In this document: piece after piece, positions 1-11,249 of the stretch
How the letters are laid out: the number at the start of each line of letters is the position of its first letter
Numbering within the stretch: the first letter of the stretch is position 1
NCBI GenBank assembly: GCA_030549175.1
Contig: JAUKUA010000001.1
Coordinates: 7,006,001-7,070,000, forward strand
Direction of reading: 5' to 3'
DNA from: Lasiosphaeris hirsuta
Lineage: Eukaryota > Ascomycota > Sordariomycetes > Sordariales > Lasiosphaeriaceae
DNA length: 64,000 nucleotides
The notes under the pieces: generated by a model
Seen by the model: the letters and a program-made list of their open reading frames with translations, nothing else
What the model was told of the DNA's origin: nothing
Database searches by the model: none
Translations under genes and position numbers: made by a program

Positions 1-3000
1 GTCGCCCGTCGACTCCATCCCGAATGCCATCATATGGATCATATGAGTGCCTGCTGCGTCGCCGTGTGGACGAAGGTGTGTAGTGTTGGGCCGTATTGTC
101 GAATGTTATGTACGCCGTCGTCATTGCCGCTGTTGGTGAGCGTATCCAGTTCATGCATTTCGACTGTTGACCTTCCGAGTTTCCGGCCCGCCAAGCGACA
201 GGTCGAAAGCTGCTGCATTGTAGCAGACGGCGGCGGCGGCAGGCCGTGGGTGGCGTCGGCAAACCGGTATCAAAATGGTCGCCGTGGCTCAGGCGCACAG
301 GGCAGGTGGGTAGGTGGGTTTTCCAATGCCCTGGTGCACTGCTTGCCTGTGGGCTGGCCTGTGAGCCTGCGGTGGGGACGGACGGATTCGCTGTGGCTCC
401 TGTGGGTGCGCTGTGGGTGCGCTGTGGGTCCTGCCATCTCTACCCCAACCTGTGACGTAAGTGGCTTGCACACACCCGGCAAGTGGCAGGAGCCACCGAC
501 GATGTGGAGTGGACAATGGGCAACAGAGAATTGGAATCTGCGAACCCTTCGATTTCTTCGATTTCTCCTGAGGGGGACGAACCGCGAAATCGAGAATACG
601 GCACAGGGCCGCGCGGGCAACAAAGAACTCGGGCGGTGCAAGGGACCATATAGGCGACAAAATCCAGAATTCCAATGCAGTCGTCGATTGACCCTGTCGA
701 TCTGCCCAGAAGCTCAAGCCACCACCTGAGAGACCTCTGGGGGCTGCTGGGACTGGGGCTAGGTGTTGAAGAGGTAAAAAGGACGGCAGACGCGGACTGG
801 GGCCGGGTGGGAAACGGTGCGCCATGTACTGTGCAGCGCAACGAAGCAGGCTGCCGGTGTGCCGCCGCACACCCATCCTCCTCTCTCGCAGCCTACCAGC
901 TTTCAAGCTTACCAGCTGCCTACCAAAGTGTCCAAGGACGCTGCCCAGTCAAGCCAGTCCCAGGATGGCTCGTGTTGGTCGCCAGACAAGGCAGGGAGGG
1001 AGCAATGCTGCGGGGAATGGAACCCAGACAGACCAGGCCTCAAGCGTTAGGTTGTCGAACCTTGCCTTGCGCCCGCTGACGCCCCGCCATCTGCCCTTGA
1101 GCCATCTTGTCCTCTGTTTCGCTGCCTGCCAGCTATACTAGCGTGCAACGCATGCCAACTGGTCGGTTTGACGTTTTGATGTTACTGGTAGGTCGCGGGC
1201 AGGATCCTTGTGTTTTGCCTCCCTCTAGGCCCTCGTATGGGTTAAGCTGATGACAGGGCCGATCTGGTATTGTCGTCGAGAAAATGCGGTGCGCTCGTGG
1301 GACGGCAATGTGTAAGGCGGGGGGGTAATATCCATGTCTTGCCGTCTGCTTGGCTGAGTCCTCATCTCAAAAACCTGGATTGGGCGCACCCAGACAGTGC
1401 CAATTCCGACGCGACACTCAGCGACGCAGCCCGCGTTCCTTGCAAAATACCCCTCTTCGCGGGATGCGAAAGTGAGAAAACCGTCCGCCACCACCCTAGC
1501 CCGCAGTGCCCGCCTGCTCACCTGGTCGCCTGGACTTTCGTTATGGGCTGCCATAGACCGCCGTGGGCTTTCAGGCCTGCAGAAGGCGAGCAAATAATCG
1601 GCGAGTATTATCTCTAGTTGCTATCTCGTACGGGCTAGCTGCATGCTGCATATGTGCGCGAAACCGACGAGGAGAGAGAGATGCCGCGCCGCCCAAGCTT
1701 CCCCGCAGTGCAAGGCACAAGACGGAGAAGCTCTCGGGCTGCCTTGCTCTGTCTTTGGCGTCTGTCGTCGGCTTGTCTCTGGGTGTCTGGCCATGGCAGC
1801 AGGGCAGCATGAATGGCATGCGGACGGTAACCGCACCTGTACTAGAGTAGTGTACGCGTAGATAAATACCAGCTGGTTGTTCGCCCGTGGTCTAGTTTCC
1901 GTGGCCCGTCTCTGGTTGGCGACTCTAGCACCGGGATGCATGATCTCAGATAATCCCGACAAATTCGGATACTAGATACTAACTAACTACACTACTCGAC
2001 GCTGTCAACCTCAAGTGCGCTGGGCATCCTAGACGGGACGGCGAGCTAGGACGAGCCACAGTGGCAGCGGTTTTGCTCATCTTTTTAACTTTTTTTTTTT
2101 TTTTTTTTGGCGCGGCGGCAGGTGCAGTTGACAGCCCACTAGAACAAGTCGGAGCGAGATCGAAGCCGACTCGGCTCCCGCGTGCTGGGTGTCTAGGTCC
2201 TAACAGCGCACTATCAGCTGTTCGCCGCCGTAGCTGCTCCCAGCAGGCGTCCCATGTCTTTGTGGTCTCTGGTGCAGTCCCGGTGTCTCTGTAACGTACA
2301 GCCCCATACAGTCTCTTTTGCTGGCCATGAGTTCAGATGCCGCTAAGCACTAAAAGGGTTGTGGTGCAGGGTAAGGAAAGGGAGTGTCGATCCCTCCCTT
2401 GCTCGGCGGCTTGACCGACCCCCCATCTCCCCGTCTGTCACTCTGTCTCCCCAGGTCTCAAGTCTCAAAGGACAATCGACCTTGCAACCTCGACCGATCC
2501 CGCCCTCCGTCTTCCTCCTCCTCCTCCTCTTCCGCCTCTCTCCCCAACCGGAATACAGGTCCCCAAAGAGGCCCCCGGACCAAGGACCAGAACCAAGGCA
2601 GATGAGCAGCCAAGGTTATTATCAAACGAGTGCTCCGAACACCGTTCACGTCGTCTTTCGCATCCTACCGCCCGCAAATCCACCGAGCCTCGTAGGGCGG
2701 GACTGTGGAACTTTGGGACTTTTTTTTTTGTCTTGCCCTCTTTTATTTTATTTGGGCTTTCATCTTTTTTGCACCGTTTGTTGGGCCACTTTCTCCCCCC
2801 TTCTGCCGCATCTTGCAGCTTGGCGTGGCTAAGGTAACAAGCGATACGACCGGCCACCTGCCCGCCTGCTTTCTACCTCCTAACAACGCACACCCACCAC
2901 ATACCGCACCGTCCTCAGCGCAGACCGAGACCGACGGGTTTGCGAGATTGAAAGTTTGCTCTCCGCTTCTTCCGCCCGTCGCCCCCTGGCCGAGTCGTCT

Positions 3001-3041
3001 CAATTGAAAGCTCCTTTTCTCTGGCCGCATCCCGTCGCTCG
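1..3041. other. Gene-free upstream region of the histidine kinase
   Basis: Several open frames of 60-230 codons exist on both strands, but none shows a recognisable domain, a plausible splice pattern or protein-like composition, so I call none of them. A run of 19 T lies at about 2090-2108, and pyrimidine-rich CT tracts at about 2420-2530 and 2700-2800 look like a fungal core promoter or 5' leader of the downstream histidine kinase. The first bases could hold the end of a gene outside the window, but nothing supports that. Confidence 0.5.
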
Positions 3042-3071
3042 ATGAAGGCGCAGCTGGACCTCGACCCCTAG
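3042..3071 (+). promoter_or_regulatory. Short upstream ORF in the histidine kinase leader
   Basis: An ATG at 3042 opens a frame of nine codons (MKAQLDLDP) closed by TAG at 3069-3071, about 120 bases before the main start codon. If the transcript starts upstream of it, as the pyrimidine-rich leader suggests, it could lower translation of the kinase. Its presence is seen; its use is inferred. Confidence 0.35.
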
Positions 3072-3192
3072 CAGCATCCACGGCATCTCGAGTCTGAGTC
3101 CTGATCGATTGCTCAACGCAACCCTCGGCGCTCTCGCCGTCCAGGCCACAGCTTCGTCGGCTTCGCCGGCTTTTCCCCACCAAGCCGCAGCC

Positions 3193-6100
3193 ATGAGCGA
3201 CGAAAATTCCCCCCTAGTGGCCATCTCTGTGCTCGTCCGGTCCCTTGCCATCGATCCGACCACACCCCCCGTGATCAACACCCGTGTGAGCCCCAAGATC
3301 AAGATTCCAGGCCCCGACACCCAGGACAAGGCAGATCTCGAGCGCGAACTCGCTGCCCTGGTGCTCCGCGTGCACGACCTTGAGAACAGGGTTATCTCGT
3401 CGAACCCCGCCATCTACCCCAACACGCCAAACGAGGTGTCCGACTCTCTCTTTGCCGACGACAGGAACACCTCGCCTTCCAGCTTGGGCAAGCCGCCCAG
3501 CTACAACTCCTTGAACCGCAATGGCTTCATTGACGAGGCCCTCGAGGGGCTCCGCGAGCACGTCGACGATCAGTCCAAGCTCCTGGATAGTCAGCGTCAG
3601 GAATTAGCCGGCGTCAACGCCCAGTTGATTGAGCAGAAGCAGCTACAGGAAAAGGCCCTTGCTATTATCGAGCAGGAGCGGGTCGCTACTCTGGAGCGCG
3701 AGCTATGGAAACATCAAAAGGCAAACGAGGCTTTCCAAAAGGCCCTTCGCGAAATTGGCGAGATCGTCACTGCTGTCGCCCGCGGTGACCTCTCCAAGAA
3801 GGTCCGGATGAACACGGTTGAGATGGACCCCGAAATCACGACATTCAAGCGCACTATCAACACTATGATGGACCAGCTGCAGGTTTTCTCCAGCGAAGTC
3901 TCCCGTGTCGCCCGCGAGGTCGGAACTGAAGGCATCCTCGGTGGCCAGGCACAGATTGAAGGCGTTGATGGCACTTGGAAAGAACTGACAGACAATGGTA
4001 TGGTTTTTATGTGGGACCTAGCGTTTCCAGATACCTGTGCTAACATACATGTATCCAGTGAACGTTATGGCACAGAACCTCACGGATCAAGGTACGCTGG
4101 TTACCCCCCTGGTTAGCCTGCAGTGGCGAATGGCGAGTGTGACCTGACATTGCCCAACAGTGCGCGAGATCGCCTCAGTAACAACAGCCGTGGCCCATGG
4201 TGACTTGACCAAGAAAATTGAACGCCCTGCCAAGGGCGAGATTCTCCAACTCCAGCAGACTATCAACACTATGGTAGACCAACTACGGACATTCGCGTCT
4301 GAGGTTACACGTGTGGCCAGAGACGTCGGGACCGAGGGTATACTCGGTGGCCAAGCCGACGTCGAAGGAGTGCAGGGCATGTGGAACGAACTGACAGTCA
4401 ACGTGAATGCAATGGCCAACAACTTAACCACCCAAGTCCGAGATATCATCAAAGTTACAACTGCTGTCGCCAAGGGCGATCTCACACAAAAGGTACAAGC
4501 TGAGTGCAGAGGAGAAATCTTTGAGCTCAAGAAGACAATCAACTCTATGGTCGACCAGCTTCAACAGTTTGCACGCGAAGTCACCAAGATCGCTAGGGAA
4601 GTCGGGACCGAGGGTAGGCTAGGTGGCCAAGCCACGGTTCACGATGTCCAGGGCACTTGGCGAGATCTAACGGAAAATGTCAACGGCATGGCTATGAATT
4701 TAACAACGCAAGTACGAGAAATCGCAAAAGTTACGACCGCTGTCGCGCGAGGCGACCTTACCAAGAAGATCGGGGTCGAGGTTCAGGGCGAGATTTTGGA
4801 CTTGAAGAATACTATCAATACTATGGTTGACCGTCTTGGGACCTTTGCTTTTGAGGTCAGCAAGGTCGCCAGAGAGGTCGGAACTGATGGAACTCTTGGC
4901 GGCCAGGCCCAAGTCGACAATGTCGAGGGCAAGTGGAAGGATCTCACAGAGAACGTGAACACCATGGCTAGCAACCTCACGTCTCAGGTATGTCAATCAC
5001 GCCTTTCCTGTCACACAAGCCCCTGAGCAGTGTTTGCTAACTCTCTTCTTCAGGTCCGAGGCATATCAACCGTCACACAAGCCATTGCCAACGGCGACAT
5101 GAGTCGTAAGATTGATGTCGAAGCCAAGGGCGAAATTCTCATCTTGAAGGAGACCATCAACAACATGGTCGACCGACTGTCCATCTTCTGCAATGAGGTC
5201 CAAAGAGTAGCGAAAGATGTGGGAGTCGATGGCATCATGGGTGGACAAGCCGATGTTGCCGGCCTCAAAGGAAGATGGAAGGAGATCACCACTGACGTGA
5301 ATACTATGGCAAACAACTTGGTGAGTTTTTATTCTCTGGTATACCTGACAATAGAGTTTGGCTAACTGAACTACCTGCCAGACTGCTCAAGTGCGAGCGT
5401 TCGGTGATATCACCAACGCAGCAACCGACGGAGACTTTACCAAACTCGTCGAAGTCGAAGCCTCCGGTGAAATGGACGAACTCAAGAAAAAGATTAACCA
5501 GATGGTGTATAATCTACGAGACAGTATCCAAAGGAATACGCAGGCCAGAGAAGCTGCCGAACTGGCCAACAAAACGAAATCAGAATTCCTCGCAAACATG
5601 TCGCACGAGATACGGACGCCTATGAACGGAATCATAGGCATGACACAACTCACCCTCGACACAGACTTGACACAGTATCAACGGGAGATGCTAAATATCG
5701 TCAACTCGCTGGCTAACAGTCTATTGACCATTATTGATGACATCCTAGACTTGTCCAAGATCGAAGCGAGGCGCATGGTCATTGAAGAGATCCCGTATAC
5801 GCTGCGTGGAACGGTGTTCAACGCCCTCAAGACGCTGGCAGTCAAGGCAAATGAAAAATTCCTCGACCTGACATACCGTGTCGATAGCTCCGTCCCCGAC
5901 CATGTTGTGGGCGATTCGTTCAGACTGCGTCAGATCATTCTGAACCTGGTTGGCAACGCTATCAAGTTCACCGAGCATGGCGAGGTCAGCCTCACCATTC
6001 AGAAAGCGGCCCAGGTTCAGTGCGGGCGGGACGAATACGCGATCGAGTTTGTTGTCTCCGATACGGGAATAGGAATACCGTCGGATAAACTAGACTTGAT

Positions 6101-7416
6101 CTTCGATACGTTCCAACAGGCTGATGGCTCAATGACGCGGAAGTTTGGCGGTACAGGTCTCGGTTTATCGATCTCAAAGCGGCTTGTCAACCTCATGGGC
6201 GGCGACGTGTGGGTGAAGAGCACATACGGCAAGGGCAGCAGCTTCTTCTTTACCTGCGTTGTCCGGCTGGCCGACGGCGACATCTCGTTGATCGCGAAAC
6301 AGCTCAACCCATACAAGGGCCACCAGGTCCTGTTCCTCGACAAGGGCAGGACAGGCCACGGCCCCGCGATCGTTCAAATGCTTAAAGGGCTCGGCTTGGT
6401 CCCATTCGTTGTGGATTCTGAGAAGAGCTCTGCTCTGGAAAAGGCACGGTCCCAGACCAACTCGCCCTATGATGTGATCGTTGTCGACTCCATCGAGGAT
6501 GCCCGAAGACTACGCTCAGTGGATGACTTCAAGTATCTGCCCATCGTGCTCTTGGCTCCCGTGGTTCATGTGTCGCTCAAGTCTTGTCTGGACTTGGGCA
6601 TCACCTCCTACATGACAACCCCCTGTCAGCTTATTGATCTCGGAAACGGAATGGTACCTGCTCTCGAGAATAGGGCGACGCCTTCACTAGCGGATAACAC
6701 TCGCTCGTTCGAGATCCTGTTGGCCGAGGACAACTTTGTCAACCAGAGACTGGCTGTGAAGATTCTTGAAAAGTATCATCACGTCGTGACAGTTGTCGGG
6801 AACGGTGAAGAGGCTGTCGATGCAGTCAAGAGGAAGAAGTTTGACGTCATTCTGATGGATGTGCAGATGCCCATCATGGTAAGCGCTAATCACACTGTCC
6901 TTGCAGCTATCTCCTCTTCGCTAACATGTAAAACAGGGTGGTTTCGAAGCCACAGCCAAGATCCGTGAATACGAGCGCAGCTTAGGCAGTCAGCGAACAC
7001 CAATCATCGCCCTCACGGCACACGCCATGATGGGAGACCGAGAGAGGTGTATCCAGGCCCAGATGGACGAGTATCTATCCAAGCCGCTGCAGCAGAACCA
7101 CCTCATCCAAACAATCCTCAAGTGTGCGACACTCGGCGGACAATTACTCGAAAAGAACCGGGAGCGTGAGCTCACGAGGGTAGCCGATGCTGCCACGGGA
7201 AGCCGACGCAACAACGCGGCCGGTGCCTCGCTGGTGGCATTTACGAACCAAACCAACACGAGCCTCCGCCCATCCCTTACATCGCGTGCTGTTACCACCG
7301 CCGAAACTCTGCTTGGGGGAGCGAATACTCCTGCACTGGTCGCGGGGGACCAAGATGACCCTCTGAATAGGGCACGTACGAGCCTCTCCGAACCAAACAT
7401 CCATGCTACTAGCTGA
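3193..7416 (+). CDS. nik1: Group III hybrid histidine kinase, Nik1/Os-1 type (HAMP-repeat osmosensor)
   Basis: Cytosolic hybrid histidine kinase feeding the HOG osmotic MAP-kinase pathway and, from family knowledge, the determinant of sensitivity to phenylpyrrole and dicarboximide fungicides. Exons read 3193-3997, 4059-4091, 4161-4987, 5054-5320, 5382-6878 and 6937-7416, joining in frame to 1302 residues, close to the usual family length of about 1300. A HAMP-repeat region starts near residue 186; units beginning with V-R at residues 280, 372, 464, 556 and 648 are spaced exactly 92 residues apart. The H-box [10 protein letters not shown] places the phosphorylated His at about 719. It is followed by the N-box ([10 protein letters not shown]), G-boxes ([18 protein letters not shown]) and a C-terminal receiver domain with VILMDVQMP (Asp about 1137). 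There is no transmembrane segment, as expected for group III. The start is the first in-frame ATG, in the context gccATGa. Confidence 0.95.
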
Positions 7417-9315
7417 CCAGTTGGCCTGCCTATTTTATTTGCTACAGCTTCTCCTGAGGGCTCATACTAGTTCCTGAGACCTGTTTTTGTCTGCCATTAT
7501 TTCGTGCTTGAGTCGAGTGGCTGTCGATGAATGGGGGGTTGGGGGTTTCGGCTTTTTTTTTCCGTGTCCATTTCTCTTTTCTTGGTTGCATGTGATACCT
7601 CTACGCTTAGTCTAGAAGAAACAATCGGGCCACATTGGATTTGAGGGATCGTTTTCTTTGCCAAAGGTCTTTGCTCACGAGACTTTTGTCCTTGACGTAC
7701 TGGAGACGAGGTAGGAAGCCATGAGTGTGTTGAGCCTGGGTGGGAGAAGGGTTTGGGTGTTTGGGCTTTTTCTCTTTCGGGCTGAATTGGGAGTGATGGG
7801 CAGTTAGGCCAGCTTGAATGGTTTTCAGTTTTTCCGCAAGTTCATCACTTGTCCTTTTGCAAGTGGTTTTGAGTTGGAGGGCGGGACCCATGAAAAGATG
7901 TATACGCGCGAAGCAAATGCATGGTGGGAGTGGAGTTGAGAGTTCCTGACTTATTGGGTAATAACGTGCGAATTTGATGGTTGTGTGTGATGAAAGGCGT
8001 GCGGTAAAGAGTGATGGTGATTGCGTGAGGTTCGTATGGGGTAAAGTGTTGCAACCCCCCCCCCCCCCCCCCCCGCCCCCCTCCTCTACTCGTGTCTTTT
8101 TTTGGTTCGTCATATTCTATCGCATTTGGATATCTGCTGTTGTTATTTGCGATACCATCGGTAAGGAAACAGGACTCAAAAGAGTCTAGGGCCCACATGA
8201 GAAACACGAGACCAAAGTGTTTGCTACATTCGGTGGTGATACTGTAGCCGTTTGATACATGGGTGGCGAATGCGGGTAACTAGGGGGGTGGACTGTACAA
8301 GTTGTGTAGTGACCGCAAAACCGCGACCAGCCATACCCGACGGTGCGATTATTACCGTCTTTTCTATTTTATTTCTTGCTTTGTTATTCTTATGTTGCGT
8401 GACTACACTTGTTCCTGTATGCTCTCCTACAAGAACTAAGAATTCATAGCGACCGCAGTGAGAGCTTCGCCATCCTTCAGCCTAGCGTAGATGTATGTAT
8501 CACTTACTGCAAGGTGACACGACCTTGCAAGATCAGACACTGCTGTGCTTGCACAGCTTACCCCGATGTCTCGAGACGGTACACAACATCATGTATAGTG
8601 CCAGCTGCCAATATGCTTTATGTAAATACCATTTGTAGTATACCCGTAGTATATAAATTTGTATGTTGTGTGCCCTCGCGAAAACTTTCCTATCCGCCCC
8701 CTGTGTATCACGGGCATCGGTTCGATACAACACCGTCCCAAACGGCGGCGTGCTCGTTGTGAAATTGCCTGCTGCCCCCCCTTGATATTCACTAGACACA
8801 ACCTCTTTTCTCCTAGATCTCTCCAGTACGGGCAAGCCTATTCGGCGTACCTGTGACTCCATGATCGAAGAAAAATAGATATGTACATATGTTTCAACCC
8901 GCCGATGAGAAACGCCAGAGCAAATGATATCGTTGCTTCTGTTTGCCCTGGTATACCCCAACGACCGCATTCCCTCTTTTCCATGGCCGTTCCCTAGGAT
9001 ATGCCTTCTTTTTTCCTCGGGTGTGTTTTAGCGCGTTGAGTCCGCCTCCAGGTATAAGTTTGATTCGAAGGGTCTTGACCCGTGGAAACCGCGCATTCCC
9101 AGCCAAGGGGGGAAAGTCTCAAAGCCAGATTCAAGCCAGATACATAATAGCCGAGGGTATCCAATGCAACCGATGTATGAGATGCCAAAAAAAGAATCAC
9201 TTTCGTGAGAATCAATGTCCAAACAAACTCGGGTGCGCGCACAAAATGAAGCACCCGTGAGCCTCTGCTGACAAGTGACAGCCTGTCAACAATTCATGCG
9301 CGACAGGAACCATCG
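7417..9315. other. Convergent intergenic region
   Basis: This holds the 3' flanks of the histidine kinase (+) and the SAM/HMG protein (-). There is no supportable gene. The most conspicuous element is a run of 20 C at about 8055-8074, interrupted by one G and followed by five more C. The 8.3-8.9 kb part is richer in AT than its surroundings. Small open frames on both strands have no recognisable content. Confidence 0.5.
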
Positions 9316-11249
9316 TCACTGCGCTCGGCGGTCAACGATTTCGCCGGCCTTGAGTAGGGCGCTCATTCCGTCCAGATTGGGGTCCGGTTTTCCGCGTTGG
9401 GGTACATTTGCAGGAGGCACCGATACCCCATATCCTGGATTACCGTGATGGGACATCATAGAAGGGTGGGTAATACCCGACCCGTTGTGATACCCTATTT
9501 ACGACGGTTAGATTGTTTATCAACATAAGTCCGGTGCGGGTAATGGGCAAACCATTTGTTGGAGGACCGACGCCATTGGAGCCTTGATGCACAAATGGCT
9601 GCTTGGGTTCTACAGGAAGAGTTGCTCCTTGGAAATAAGACTGCTGCGGGTTGTCGAAAGGGTGGCTTGGCTTAGAGTTGCTCAACAAGGCGTGAATCGG
9701 CAGCGGCCCCTCAATTGGTGTCCGAGGATAGCCAAATGACGAGCCAGAGGATGCGCTCCCAGTGGATGATTGCTCCTTTCTTGCCATTGGAGGCCTTGCG
9801 TCATTACCAAGAAGACCAGGCGCAGGCCCCGGACTAGCGGGGGCATGGTCCCGAGGAAAACCATAGCCATTGAGTTCATTAGGGCGCCCAGAACCTATCA
9901 ACCTTGGGCTGTCAAAGACATCAGACAGGGAGGGAAGATGCCTCTGTATCACCGGCTGCTCCATGCGCGGGTCATCCATCCAGTTTGGGTTGCGGTGGTG
10001 CGGCATCGGTGGTAAATCCCTCGGGCTCGTACTGAAAGTTGGAGACCGTTCTACCGAGTGCCGGTCTGCGTTGCTTAAGATGGGTGAGTTAAGCGATTCT
10101 TCCGGTGAGGCGTGATAAGATGCTGGCGTCGCGGAGGTCGAATGGGGTGACCCGTTCATGGAAACGTTGGAATCATGCCTTTGCTCCCGACTGGGTGGCG
10201 GCTCGCTTCCCAAATGACCCTCATTGTCGCTACCGCTTCTACTCGTCCTGTTGGTTGTGGGGTTTGGGCTATCACGACCAAGACCACCGTATTCAGAAAG
10301 CTTCATACGCTTTGATACCTCCTTGTCTAGAAGCACAAGAATACGTCAATCGGGGCCCAGGGGATGAAGCAAAGCAAAAATCAAGAATGGGGGGCAGGTA
10401 CTGCAGCCAAGTAGTACACACCTTGAGATGGAACTGTGTGCTTGGCCTTGAACTCTTGTAAGTAAGCCATGTACTTTTTGTATTCGGCTGTCTTTTTGTA
10501 CTCGGCGAGGTCGCTGTGGTACCGGTCCTTGATTGCCTGTGCCTGAGACTCAAACGGCTCCTTTTCAGCTTGTGAGAGGCTTTGCCAGTTCTCTCCGACA
10601 AGCTTAGCAATCTCAGTGAAGGTCAAGTTACGACCTTTAAGCTCCTCTCGCATTTCTTGGTCACAGTCAGCTGTCCGGACAGGGCAATGCGAGGTGTCAT
10701 GACTTACTGTTCGAAAAGAGAACATAGGCTGAGGGGGGGCGTTCTGGGGCATTCTCGTCCGGCTAGTTTAGGGCATCGTAGTCAGTCTCAGCCCGCGGCG
10801 CAGGAATATGGAGCAACGCGCAGCTGACCTTGGGATGTCGACGGTACTTCCGCTTCGTGATAACAATCGTCCCGGCCTCGCGGATGTCAACCCTTGGGAC
10901 ATCGGGTCTTTGCGAATCCGAAAGCCTCGCGTCCTCAACACTTGGTTGCGCCGAGGCAGCCAGCGACGCTTCTGGCGCGACGCCGCGGGAGTTGGCGATC
11001 CGCCTTTGGAGTTTCTGCAAACATGTGTCAATATGACGCGTTCTACACACACCAAATTTGTGAGTGAAATTGAAATCGTGAGCTTACGCGTCGATGGCCG
11101 AGCTTCACACCAAGCGCATCGAGGTCAGACTCTGTGATATCCAAAATGGTATCCCACGAGTCAAAGCCCTGATCTATGAAGGCATTGAGGTACTGGGCGA
11201 TTCCTAGCTCCCCGAAGATCGTTTCCAGTCGTTGCGTCATCCAGCCCAT
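9316..11249 (-). CDS. SAM-domain and HMG-box transcriptional regulator
   Basis: Predicted nuclear DNA-binding protein. Exons in transcription order are 11249-11088, 11014-10829, 10762-10708, 10655-10422, 10326-9553 and 9494-9316, giving 529 residues. Residues 1 to about 60 form a SAM domain (GIAQYLNAFIDQGFDSW, then DITESDLDALGVKLGHRR), probably for oligomerisation. After a basic stretch (KRKYRRHPK), residues about 117-207 form an HMG box (ENAPERPPSAYVLFSN, EIAKLVGENWQSL). The rest is a Ser/Pro/Gly-rich, probably disordered tail. A short last intron (9495-9552, donor GTTTGC, branch CTAAC) removes a frame that would otherwise stop at 9440. Splicing it restores a tail ending MSALLKAGEIVDRRAQ, which looks more conserved than the unspliced end. 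Ascomycete HMG-box regulators of this kind include sexual-development factors, but I cannot assign an orthologue. Confidence 0.85.

Noticed and set aside
34..729. 231-codon plus-strand frame with overlapping frames on both strands
   Set aside because: Rich in Cys/Arg/Gly/Trp with no domain, no splice support and equally long frames antisense; typical of random frames in GC-rich DNA.
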